Below are positions 1 through 6,505 of a stretch of DNA of 20,935 nucleotides, piece after piece. The stretch lies in NCBI GenBank assembly GCA_017642565.1, contig JAGCOU010000008.1, forward strand, positions 1 to 20,935, in the 5' to 3' direction. The DNA comes from Alphaproteobacteria bacterium. GTDB lineage: Bacteria; Pseudomonadota; Alphaproteobacteria; Rs-D84. Positions within the stretch are counted from its first letter, which is position 1, and each line of letters starts with the position of its first letter. The notes beneath the pieces were generated by a model. The model searched no databases. It had not been told where the DNA came from and worked only from the letters and a program-made list of their open reading frames with translations. The position numbers were made by a program, and so were the translations under genes.

Positions 1-33
1 AGAACCGCGACGAATCTGCAGAATTCGTGTCAT
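1..33 (-). CDS. Partial CDS, N-terminus only, unknown product
   Basis: A leftward reading frame begins with ATG at 33-31 and runs off the window after 11 codons (MTRILQIRRGS). An AAGGA Shine-Dalgarno lies just upstream at a suitable distance. The IQIRRG(T/S) opening resembles the N-terminus of some phage tail or tropism-determinant-like proteins, but 11 residues cannot establish a family. It follows the large coiled-coil gene on the same strand, separated by a terminator, so it probably has its own promoter. Confidence 0.4.
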   Translation of the reverse strand, partial: MTRILQIRRGS

Positions 34-61
34 ATTAAAATCCTTTTTGTTAAAATGTTTG

Positions 62-89
62 AAAAAAAAGACGGCGAATATTCGCCGTC
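62..89 (-). terminator. Rho-independent terminator of the 822-aa gene
   Basis: A perfect 20-nt palindrome at 70-89 (GACGGCGAATATTCGCCGTC) is followed on the minus strand by eight Ts (69-62). It lies about 40 nt beyond the stop codon of the large leftward gene. Confidence 0.85.
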
Positions 90-126
90 CACATAGACCC
101 TATTATACCACAAATCAACGCAAAAA

Positions 127-2595
127 TCAAGCCGCCATACCGTGTTGTGAAATATATTTTTGGAACAATGCGCCTTTTTCTGTGTCAAATTTTTCTTGAG
201 CCCTGGATGTGAATAGTCTCCACGTTTTTGAATCCCCTGTTTGTAAGAAATTCCAATAATTTTCGAGCTCGATAACTTTATTTTTATGGTCGTTATCCCA
301 AGTATTTAAAGCGTTTTGTTCATTTGTAATCGCTGTGTTTAACTCGTTGATTGTTGCTGTTGCCGTTTCTAAATGCTCTTTCTTGTTTTTTAGGTCATTG
401 TAATCGCCAGAAAGTTGATTATATTGATTATAATCACCTTGTAATGTACTCATCATGTTTCTAGCATTATTTACATTCGCTTGATTAGAAGTTCTTTGAT
501 TTTCTAAATCTGTTTTTTGTTGTGTAAGTTGTTGCTGTTCTTCTTGTAATTTTTCATAGGTAACATAGTATTCTTTTTTTCTTTCTGTTATCAAATCTTG
601 AGGCATACCAGCGGGGTAAGATGCGGGATTATTATACTTGTTCAATGCTTGTGAAATCTCTTGTTGTTTATCCGCAATTTGTTGGGTTAATTCATCAATT
701 TGTTGTTTCAGCTGTTCATCTTGGTCTACAATACCTTTATTTGTTTCATAATCATCGTGCTTTTGTTGCAAAGTATTCATATCGTTTTGAACATTTTGCA
801 TATTTTGTTCAATTTGTTGCTGTGTGCCATGTTGTTGAGTATATTGATTCAGGGCATTTTGCTGTGTTGCAAGATCCTGTCGATGCGCCTGTAAAGAATT
901 TTGTTTGTTTAATTTTTCGGCTGAATTCCCTTTTTTTATTTCATCAATTCTTCCTTGTAAAGGACCTTTTTGATTGTTTTTGTTTTTAAATTTCATGCCC
1001 GACATCATGATTTTATTTCTAATAAAAGTTATTCCGTATCCTACACCAAGAAAGGCTGCTTTTATAGATTTATCAAAACACTTAGTAACGAATTGAATAC
1101 CTTCGTTTTTGTTCCATGATAATTCGCCGTCAGAAAATATTTTAAAATCTTCTTGTTTTAATGCATCCATAACTTTGCTGGTCATCATACCGTATTTCAT
1201 AACAGTCATGATTTCCATAGCGGTTTTAGCTTTTTTGAAATCTTCTTCTGTTGCAGTACGTGGATCAGTAGCTTTTAAGATGATATTTTGAATAACGCAT
1301 TTCATTTGTCTGGCGTCTTTCCAGCAACCTTCAATTGCTTTTGGAATTTGTGGAGACAATTCCTCCATTGTCTTTGTGAACCAATCAAAATGACTTTCTG
1401 TGTTTTTGTTTTCAAGACGTTTCTTTATAGCATCTTTTTTTGCCAGCAAGCCAGCTAATCCGTCTGCAGGTTTGATTTTTTCTTTATCAATTGCTTTGCA
1501 GATTTCTTTTGCGTGTGCACCAAAGAACAAGTGCCCACCACGTAATTCTTCGTATTTTTTTAAAGTGTTGTTATATGTATCACCAGCCCATTTTTCCAAC
1601 TGTTGTAATGGTGTTCTAACATCATCAAGTTTTGGTTGTACATAGTTATCATTTTGAGAATCTTGCCAAGCTATTTTATTTTCAGAATATTTTTCGAGTT
1701 GATCTGTAACAATCTTACTTTGGTCATAATCTTTAAATTTTGCACGAACATTACCATTTTCGTATAAAGTTTTAAGGATAATTGGTAATTTATTTTTTCT
1801 GAATTCTTTTAAATTTTCATTAGTAATTTCTATTTTATCAAAAGCATAATCGCTGGATATGTTTTCAAGATCTTGATATAGTGGTTTTAAGGCTTTAACA
1901 GTGGGTATCTCGTCTGCATCATAGTGTGATAATACATGGTTTTTAAGCGCGCTAGCAACCTTTAGAAGCTTGTCCTGAACCTTGTTATCAGAATTGTATT
2001 TGCCATCCTTGCATTTTTGAAGAAAATCATTTACTGCATATTGATCATCAAATACCTTGTCTGTACCATTATCTTTAAGTGTATTTTCTCTGATAATCTG
2101 TTTTATTTGGTCTGCAGTTTGAGTTTCGTCTTGGGAAAGGGGGGTATCGCCATATCCAAGCAAATTTAGAAAGTTTTTGATACTAGCTTCTGTTTGTGCG
2201 TTTGCTTGTGGAATAGAAAAAGCAGGTTTTCCATCTTGTAATCTCTCTGTGTCAAACCATCTGTTTAAAAAATCCGTAGCATCTTGATCCTTTAACGTAT
2301 AAAGGTGGCTAACACCCTTCATTTTCGCCAAAGTTTTATATATTTCCACATATAATTTACGTGCTTGTGTATTTGGTTCTAATTCAGCATCACTAGCTGG
2401 GTCTGGTAAAGAGTTTCTTGTCAGTTTACCATCAGTGACCGTAAAATATTTGCTAATCCAATCAAGTTGATCTTTGTTTAAGGTCCCTTTTTTGTAATCG
2501 TCTTGTAATCTGGCCACGACTTCGGGAGGCATATGATTGACATGCATCTGCCTAAAATATCTTTTAAGAAAATCATTCATATCTGTATACGCCAT
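127..2595 (-). CDS. Large coiled-coil protein of unknown function (822 aa)
   Basis: I do not recognise this protein. It begins with ATG at 2595 behind an AAGGGG ribosome site and a strong promoter. The first roughly 540 residues are charged, probably helical, and have no signal peptide. A short hydrophobic stretch near residues 515-535 (AAFLGVGYGITFIRNKIMM) could be a single membrane-associated segment. From about residue 555 to 790 the chain is rich in Gln, Asn, Glu and Lys with heptad-like spacing, which indicates a long coiled coil. The C-terminus ends in a short non-coiled tail. It is monocistronic: its own promoter lies upstream and a hairpin terminator downstream. A structural, cytoskeletal or secreted-effector role is possible, but none is shown by the sequence. 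Confidence 0.8.
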   Translation of the reverse strand: MAYTDMNDFLKRYFRQMHVNHMPPEVVARLQDDYKKGTLNKDQLDWISKYFTVTDGKLTRNSLPDPASDAELEPNTQARKLYVEIYKTLAKMKGVSHLYTLKDQDATDFLNRWFDTERLQDGKPAFSIPQANAQTEASIKNFLNLLGYGDTPLSQDETQTADQIKQIIRENTLKDNGTDKVFDDQYAVNDFLQKCKDGKYNSDNKVQDKLLKVASALKNHVLSHYDADEIPTVKALKPLYQDLENISSDYAFDKIEITNENLKEFRKNKLPIILKTLYENGNVRAKFKDYDQSKIVTDQLEKYSENKIAWQDSQNDNYVQPKLDDVRTPLQQLEKWAGDTYNNTLKKYEELRGGHLFFGAHAKEICKAIDKEKIKPADGLAGLLAKKDAIKKRLENKNTESHFDWFTKTMEELSPQIPKAIEGCWKDARQMKCVIQNIILKATDPRTATEEDFKKAKTAMEIMTVMKYGMMTSKVMDALKQEDFKIFSDGELSWNKNEGIQFVTKCFDKSIKAAFLGVGYGITFIRNKIMMSGMKFKNKNNQKGPLQGRIDEIKKGNSAEKLNKQNSLQAHRQDLATQQNALNQYTQQHGTQQQIEQNMQNVQNDMNTLQQKHDDYETNKGIVDQDEQLKQQIDELTQQIADKQQEISQALNKYNNPASYPAGMPQDLITERKKEYYVTYEKLQEEQQQLTQQKTDLENQRTSNQANVNNARNMMSTLQGDYNQYNQLSGDYNDLKNKKEHLETATATINELNTAITNEQNALNTWDNDHKNKVIELENYWNFLQTGDSKTWRLFTSRAQEKFDTEKGALFQKYISQHGMAA

Positions 2596-2631
2596 TAAAT
2601 GCCCCTTTGGTGTTCTCTGACCATCACTTTA

Positions 2632-2660
2632 ATTATAGCACTTTTTAAGTGGTTTTTCAA
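2632..2660 (-). promoter_or_regulatory. Promoter of the 822-aa gene, inverted repeat in the spacer
   Basis: On the minus strand TTGAAA (2660-2655) and TATAAT (2637-2632) are 17 bp apart, close to the sigma-70 consensus. The spacer contains the dyad CACTT-TTT-AAGTG (2639-2651 on the plus strand), a possible operator. The ATG follows 36 nt after the -10 box. Confidence 0.75.
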
Positions 2661-2706
2661 GGATGGCTAAGGTTTTTCTTCCTGTGTTATATTTTTATTT
2701 TTTATG

Positions 2707-2712
2707 TATAAT
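2707..2712 (+). promoter_or_regulatory. -10 box of a probably leaderless transcript
   Basis: TATAAT lies seven bases before the ATG at 2720, so transcription would start at or next to the start codon. The same geometry is seen at 5953-5966. I see no good -35 box. Confidence 0.5.
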
Positions 2713-2719
2713 TTCGAAT

Positions 2720-3334
2720 ATGAAAATAAGTCGTTTTTTATTAAAAGCAATTCCTTATATTTTGTCCATTGCGGGCGGTATATTTGTCTTTGATTTTTCT
2801 AAAAAATACCTTCATGACCCGAGCTGGATAGATTTAACAAACAATATATCTGCATCGCTTTTGGCTATACCTTTGGTGTTTTTGTTTTACGATTATTCGA
2901 ATTTTCTTATAACGCGTCGTATGAAGAAAAATTTACATGCAAATGTGGTTAATATCATAGATGGTATTTTGTTTAAAATCTTAAACCAGATGAAACATAT
3001 TATAAAAATTGAACATATCACCGTCCCTATGCAAGATTTAAATTTGAACTATAAAAAACTAGATTTGGATACGAAATATGTGCGTGCTATAAAAAAAGAA
3101 CTGATTTTGATGGAAAATTTGCTTTATAAATCTGACAAAATAGAGGTCTTGGACCCACAGCATACCCAAATTTTGTCTTTCATAGTCCAAGAATTAAACC
3201 AGATTTTGAATGAATTTAAATATCATAATTCGCCACGTGAAATTGCCAGATATATCGAAACAACGCTTTCCATGATAGATGATTGGTTTTATTCAACGGG
3301 CTATACAACCAGAAAACCACGCCACAGTCATTAA
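2720..3334 (+). CDS. Small two-helix membrane protein of unknown function (204 aa)
   Basis: I do not recognise this family. With the start at 2720, two hydrophobic segments (about residues 6-25 and 43-60) are separated by a short loop containing HDPSWIDL and followed by ITRRMKK, a positively charged stop. The remaining 140 or so residues are predicted cytosolic and helical, with no catalytic motif that I can name. An in-frame ATG at 2663 would add 19 residues (MAKVFLPVLYFYFLCIISN). I prefer 2720 because TATAAT lies exactly seven bases before it, which implies a leaderless message; the 2663 start would lie upstream of that promoter. A bidirectional hairpin terminator follows at 3412-3432. It is divergent from the coiled-coil gene and has no operon partner. 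Confidence 0.65.
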   Translation: MKISRFLLKAIPYILSIAGGIFVFDFSKKYLHDPSWIDLTNNISASLLAIPLVFLFYDYSNFLITRRMKKNLHANVVNIIDGILFKILNQMKHIIKIEHITVPMQDLNLNYKKLDLDTKYVRAIKKELILMENLLYKSDKIEVLDPQHTQILSFIVQELNQILNEFKYHNSPREIARYIETTLSMIDDWFYSTGYTTRKPRHSH

Positions 3335-3345
3335 TTCGGCATAAT

Positions 3346-3388
3346 TCTCCCCCATTGGGGGAGAGGGCCACGGAGTGGCGAGGGGGGT
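3346..3388. repeat. REP-like double-hairpin palindromic unit
   Basis: Two adjacent hairpins: TCTCCCCC-ATT-GGGGGAGA (3346-3364) and GCCAC-GGA-GTGGC (3367-3379), followed by GAGGGGGG (3380-3387) that can pair with the first C-run. GC-rich units of this form are common dispersed intergenic repeats in gut bacteria. Only this copy is in the window, so the repeat status comes from its form. Confidence 0.6.
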
Positions 3389-3411
3389 AAAAAACAAATG
3401 CCTGAAAAATA

Positions 3412-3432
3412 AAACGACCGAAATGGTCGTTT
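3412..3432. terminator. Hairpin terminator, probably bidirectional
   Basis: AAACGACC (3412-3419), a five-base loop, and GGTCGTTT (3425-3432) form an 8-bp stem with A-rich and T-rich flanks. It would end the small membrane-protein transcript. Confidence 0.65.
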
Positions 3433-3449
3433 AATTTGAATTTAAAAAA

Positions 3450-3513
3450 GTCCGCCTTCGCCGTTTATAAAATTTGAAACACATCCCTAGAATTTGTTGG
3501 GCTACGGCGCGAC
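3450..3513. repeat. Small element with imperfect terminal inverted repeats
   Basis: GTCCGCCTTCGCCGT at 3450-3464 and ACGGCGCGAC at 3504-3513 are imperfect inverted repeats around about 40 nt of AT-rich sequence. No reading frame is contained. It looks like a small palindromic or MITE-like unit; only one copy lies in the window. Confidence 0.4.
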
Positions 3514-3530
3514 ACTAAATTTTCTTAAAT

Positions 3531-3549
3531 AAAAAAACGCCTTGCGGCG
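3531..3549 (-). terminator. Terminator behind tRNA-tail element A
   Basis: CGCC-GCAA-GGCG on the minus strand (3549-3538), followed by seven Ts (3537-3531). It sits 23 nt beyond the CCA copy at 3572, so element A lies between two terminators. Confidence 0.7.
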
Positions 3550-3571
3550 ATTTTCTATTAACGAAAATTTG

Positions 3572-3690
3572 TGGTGGAGGCACAGAGATTCACTCGGCAT
3601 TCTGCCTGCGTGGCAACCGTGACGGTTTCGCTGCACTTTGTTTGCAAAACCTACTTGTTGTCGAACTCTGTCGTTCTCATCTCTGTGTCT
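3572..3690 (-). repeat. tRNA-tail element A: structured element with a copy of the tRNA-Lys 3' end
   Basis: The first 20 plus-strand bases (3572-3591) are identical to the 3' end of the tRNA-Lys gene at 3732-3751, including CCA and half of the T-arm. The other T-arm half (TCGAACTCTG, 3661-3670) is also copied, so the tRNA tail appears split in the T-loop by about 70 nt. Read on the minus strand it folds well: a 9-bp closing stem pairs 3687-3679 with 3589-3581, an 8-bp stem pairs 3651-3644 with 3631-3624, and GGCA-GAA-TGCC forms a hairpin at 3606-3596. The core (TTCGACAA..AGTAG..CGTCACG..GCAGGCA..TGCCGAG) recurs in element B behind tRNA-Ser. It could be a mini-insertion at tRNA ends or a small RNA gene; the sequence does not decide. 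Confidence 0.6.
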
Positions 3691-3691
3691 G

Positions 3692-3718
3692 AAAAATAAA
3701 AAACATCCTTGCGGATGT
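3692..3718 (-). terminator. Terminator of tRNA-Lys
   Basis: ACATCC-GCAA-GGATGT on the minus strand (3718-3703), then a T-rich tract (3703-3692). It is 14 nt beyond the tRNA CCA end and separates the tRNA from element A. Confidence 0.75.
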
Positions 3719-3731
3719 CTTTTAATTTTTC

Positions 3732-3807
3732 TGGTGGAGGCACAGAGATTCGAACTCTGGACCCAATGATTAAAAGTCATTTGCTCTACCAACTGAGCTA
3801 TGCCTCC
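3732..3807 (-). tRNA. tRNA-Lys(UUU)
   Basis: A complete 76-nt cloverleaf. The acceptor stem is GGAGGCA/TGCCTCC, the discriminator is A and the CCA is encoded. The T-arm is CAGAG-TTCGAAT-CTCTG. The anticodon loop CTTTTAA gives UUU, which reads lysine AAA/AAG. It is preceded by an A/T-rich region without a clear promoter and followed by a terminator and element A. Confidence 0.97.
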
Positions 3808-3890
3808 AGTGAACTTTTTTTGGCGTTCGGGGATAATTTTGACATAAAAAAACAAAAAAGCAAGAAAAATTTGTATTTTTTACAAAAATA

Positions 3891-3961
3891 TGAACCCCTG
3901 CGTCAAATCACGGTTTGAATTGGAAAACAAAATGTTGTTAATGATATAACGTTGGGGTTCA
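3891..3961. repeat. Intergenic inverted repeat upstream of folA
   Basis: TGAACCCCTGCGT (3891-3903) and ACGTTGGGGTTCA (3949-3961) are inverted copies matching at 11 of 13 positions. A smaller hairpin, TCAAA-TCACGG-TTTGA, lies inside. It sits between tRNA-Lys and folA and could be a palindromic repeat unit or part of a leader structure. No coding content is visible. Confidence 0.4.
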
Positions 3962-4057
3962 CGCTTAAATTATGATGAAAAATCTAAAAACTCGCAATTT
4001 GTTTGAATCCCTAGGTTTTTATGGACATAGTTTGATTTTTATGCTTTAGTACTCGTT

Positions 4058-4621
4058 ATGAATAAAAAAACAACAGTTTGTGGAATTGTAGCGGTTGGAC
4101 CAGATGATGTTATCGGGCAAAACAATGTGATGCCCTGGCATTCTCGACAAGATTTTTTTCACTTTAAAACCATGACAACACCATATCCTTGTGTGTTTGG
4201 TAAAAATACTTTTGATGGCCTGCCACGCCGTCCTTTGCCTAATCGTTTGAACATAGTGTGCAGTTCCAAAAACAAAGACGAATACCAATCTGGTGTTTTC
4301 TATGCTTCATCCATAAATTCTGCGATTGCTGCATGCCAAGATTTTGATTATATGTTTATTTGTGGTGGGTGCCAGATTTATGATTATGCGCTTCACCATG
4401 ATTTAATAGATATAATGTATGTAACGAAAATATACGATAAAAAATTAGAGCAAAATATTAAATCTGGACAGTTTAAGTATACCAGGTTTCCAATAGACTC
4501 AAATGAATTTTTTGATTCTGATAAATGGGTTGTGCGCAGAATGGTTTATCCACAAAATGTTTTACCTGTTGAAAAAACAAATACTGTTTCTAAATTTTTT
4601 AAATGTGTTCGTGTTCGATAA
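4058..4621 (+). CDS. folA: Dihydrofolate reductase
   Basis: NADPH-dependent reduction of dihydrofolate to tetrahydrofolate in the cytosol, supplying one-carbon units for thymidylate, purine and Met synthesis. The family features are in order: IG-N-MPW near residues 19-27; the folate-binding acid as Asp32 (SRQDFFHFK); the NADPH-binding GKNTFDGLPRRPLPNR segment near 48-63, with the conserved Arg63; and GGCQIY near 103-108. At 187 residues it is slightly longer than usual (about 160), with a basic C-terminal tail. There is no clear ribosome site before the ATG, as for other genes here that may be leaderless. It converges with the ASCH gene, with only five bases between the stop codons. No thyA is adjacent. 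Confidence 0.9.
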   Translation: MNKKTTVCGIVAVGPDDVIGQNNVMPWHSRQDFFHFKTMTTPYPCVFGKNTFDGLPRRPLPNRLNIVCSSKNKDEYQSGVFYASSINSAIAACQDFDYMFICGGCQIYDYALHHDLIDIMYVTKIYDKKLEQNIKSGQFKYTRFPIDSNEFFDSDKWVVRRMVYPQNVLPVEKTNTVSKFFKCVRVR

Positions 4622-4626
4622 AATGG

Positions 4627-5013
4627 TTATTTTACAACTTCAATTTCAATGCCAACCACAGAATTTTTTATAAACTCTTCTTTTGTGATAAATTTGAATA
4701 CGACATCTTCTAATTCTTTGATAGTTTCAAAACCCGTGCGTTTAATATCTACTTTGCTAAATAAAGTTTCAAAATCAGGCGCAATATGCAAATTTATTAT
4801 GCTGCAAATTATGTAATTATCAGTGTTTTCTGCATCATAAAGCAAAAATTTATCCCCGGCTTTCATTTGACGGCGTTTTTCGTCAAAAGCGCGCAATTCG
4901 ATGTCTTTTTTGCCAGACTTTATCAATTCGAAATATTTATTGCGCACACTCATTGAAAACTTGCAATCAAATTGTGGTAATATACTTTCATAATAGTTTT
5001 TGTCTTTAATCAT
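4627..5013 (-). CDS. ASCH-domain protein
   Basis: A 128-residue protein with the ASCH (ASC-1 homology, PUA-like fold) signature: SVRNKYFELIKSGKKDIELRAFDEKRRQMKAGDKFLLYD, shown here only to name positions about 22-60, where the SGKK-IELR and GD-F segments are diagnostic. Such domains bind RNA or nucleotides, and some are amidohydrolases; no specific substrate is evident. I start it at the ATG at 5013, which overlaps the stop of the upstream acyltransferase by 8 nt and suggests translational coupling. An upstream in-frame ATG at 5049 would lie well inside that gene. It converges with folA. Confidence 0.75.
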   Translation of the reverse strand: MIKDKNYYESILPQFDCKFSMSVRNKYFELIKSGKKDIELRAFDEKRRQMKAGDKFLLYDAENTDNYIICSIINLHIAPDFETLFSKVDIKRTGFETIKELEDVVFKFITKEEFIKNSVVGIEIEVVK

Positions 5014-5926
5014 TTTTTTTGCCTTTGGTATTGGTTTCAAAAAAATCAAAGAAATTAAACCATTGTTTCGGGTATGCTAATACCAATTTTTCAAGGAATC
5101 TCGCGTAATCAACAATCATTTCTTTGATAGTATCAGCTTTGATTTCTTTGACATAAACGCCATATTTTTCTGCACCAACATTTACTACGCAAATCGCAAA
5201 CACGGGATGCGATTGGCTGCGTGCAAATTTAAAAGTTCCCACTGGAAAACGACAATCAACGCCCAGAAAAGGCACCGTTTCAAATCGTTCAGGGGTATTT
5301 GGCGAAGTTCTATCGCCCGCCATCATAACTAAATCGCCCCGTTGTAAATTGTCGTACATTTCGCCAGCAATACCAATACCGATATTTTCAGTTGGATAAA
5401 TAATCGTATTAGTTGTGACGCTGTGTCGCATCATAAATTTATGAAAGGTGCTGGTTTGTGATACCTGCATAAACGCGTGCATTTTTTTGTTGCTGCTGTC
5501 TGGAAAGGCTGACAAAGCCTCTATATTCCCCAGATGCGAGCAAATTAAAAACACGCCAGTATTCATTTCAAGATATTTTTGAAATTGCATCCAATCGGCA
5601 TTTTTATGAACTGCGAATTTGATTTTTCTGCGCCTATCACAAGACGCTGCCATCTTGTCTAACATGGCGCACGCGAAAGCATAGATATGCGAAAACGAAG
5701 AAAATCGTGTTTCTTTTCTCCCAATTTTTTTCTCATACGCATTTAATATTTTTCTGTATTTTTTTGATGCATTTCGAGCAGGCTTTGCAAAAGGCACGAT
5801 GAACAAACATACAAACCAAAGCACAAATTTTAGAAATTTTATACCAAAGATTTTGTATGCTAACCAAAGTGTTTCCAAACGTAAATTCCCAGCGCTTTGT
5901 TCGTGAATATTATACCAGTTTTTCAT
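5006..5926 (-). CDS. LpxL/HtrB-like lysophospholipid acyltransferase, probably ApeJ C-terminal part
   Basis: A 306-residue inner-membrane acyltransferase. It has a hydrophobic segment near residues 30-47, then the catalytic HX4E box HLGNIE (131-136) after VFLICS, and AGDRTSPNTPERF near 205-217, typical of the lipid A acyltransferase (LpxL/COG4261) family. In many aryl-polyene clusters such a domain is fused behind a family-2 glycosyltransferase in ApeJ; here the glycosyltransferase is a separate gene at 9194-9913. It would acylate the lipid carrier of the polyene, though a role in lipid A cannot be excluded. AAAGG lies 8 nt before the ATG. It is divergent from the phosphopantetheinyl transferase with an overlapping promoter, and coupled to the ASCH gene downstream. 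Confidence 0.8.
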   Translation of the reverse strand: MKNWYNIHEQSAGNLRLETLWLAYKIFGIKFLKFVLWFVCLFIVPFAKPARNASKKYRKILNAYEKKIGRKETRFSSFSHIYAFACAMLDKMAASCDRRRKIKFAVHKNADWMQFQKYLEMNTGVFLICSHLGNIEALSAFPDSSNKKMHAFMQVSQTSTFHKFMMRHSVTTNTIIYPTENIGIGIAGEMYDNLQRGDLVMMAGDRTSPNTPERFETVPFLGVDCRFPVGTFKFARSQSHPVFAICVVNVGAEKYGVYVKEIKADTIKEMIVDYARFLEKLVLAYPKQWFNFFDFFETNTKGKKND

Positions 5927-5930
5927 ATAT

Positions 5931-5958
5931 TTGCCTTTTGATATTTTTCCTTTATAAT
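5931..5958 (+). promoter_or_regulatory. Promoter of the PPTase gene, leaderless
   Basis: TTGCCT (5931-5936) and TATAAT (5953-5958) with a 16-bp spacer. The ATG at 5966 begins eight bases after the -10 box, so +1 falls at or next to the start codon. Confidence 0.65.
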
Positions 5959-5984
5959 TTATCTCATGAAAATCTATATGTCAA
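5956..5984 (-). promoter_or_regulatory. Promoter of the acyltransferase-ASCH operon
   Basis: On the minus strand TTGACA (5984-5979), a 17-bp spacer and TAAATT (5961-5956). Its -10 box overlaps that of the opposite PPTase promoter, so the two should compete for RNA polymerase. Confidence 0.5.
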
Positions 5985-6505
5985 ATCTTGAACAGACAAA
6001 GAATATCGCCAATATGGAACGAGACTTATCCACATTGGACAGACGCCGTTTAACAGAATTTTCAAACGAAACTCGTAAATTACAGTTTTTGGCATCTCGC
6101 TATCTCATTAAACAGGCAACCGGTAAAAATGTCATTGTTGATAAAAATGGCGCACCGACAATTGAATCGGGTTTCGTATCTATCTCGCACAAAGATAATT
6201 TTGTGTTTGTTGCGATTTCTAATTCCTGTGTTGGAATTGACATAGAAAACACCTCAATTAATCGTGATTTTGCGGGACAAAGTGAATTATTGGGTTTGCC
6301 AAAAACAAATGATAAAAAAACTTTCTATAAAAACTTTGTGAGATACGAAGCAGAATTTAAATTCGGCTCCACCTCCAAACAGGCACATAAATATTTTTAT
6401 GAAATGGGCGACTATTTAATCTGTGTTTGCACAAATGAACCTGTCAAAGATATTCAGTTTGATTCATCTTGTGCGACGGGGATTCGTTTTTTGTGCGCGG
6501 AATAA
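5966..6505 (+). CDS. Sfp-type 4'-phosphopantetheinyl transferase
   Basis: Transfers phosphopantetheine from CoA to the conserved serine of acyl carrier proteins, making them active. Family marks seen: SRYLIKQ near residues 44-50, ISHKD (73-77), the Mg-binding GIDIE (90-94) and FVRYEAEFKF (124-133), matching the KEA-containing helix. At 179 residues it is shorter than Sfp (about 224). No ribosome site is visible; a TATAAT box at 5953-5958 implies a leaderless message. The gene is placed at the left end of the aryl-polyene cluster, so the two carrier proteins at 12121-12655 are its likely substrates. Its 3' end overlaps the convergent exporter gene by 42 bp, so the transcripts are complementary there. 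Confidence 0.82.
   Translation: MKIYMSNLEQTKNIANMERDLSTLDRRRLTEFSNETRKLQFLASRYLIKQATGKNVIVDKNGAPTIESGFVSISHKDNFVFVAISNSCVGIDIENTSINRDFAGQSELLGLPKTNDKKTFYKNFVRYEAEFKFGSTSKQAHKYFYEMGDYLICVCTNEPVKDIQFDSSCATGIRFLCAE

Noticed and set aside
621..1645. Several plus-strand frames inside 621-1645
   Set aside because: They are antisense to the strong 822-codon frame, lack ribosome sites and have compositions expected from reading the opposite strand of a Gln/Lys-rich gene.
3572..3690. Element A as part of a two-piece tmRNA
   Set aside because: The tail copies Lys and, in element B, Ser acceptor ends instead of Ala. No tag frame or G-U-identified acceptor is seen, and two loci would be unexpected.
3502..3918. 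Open frames on both strands across 3502-3918
   Set aside because: They run through the tRNA-Lys gene, its terminator and element A, have no ribosome site, and their peptides are translations of RNA genes.
5979..6000. Second ATG of the PPTase as the real start
   Set aside because: The in-frame ATG four codons in (MSNLEQ) has no better ribosome site, and the TATAAT spacing fits the first ATG at 5966.
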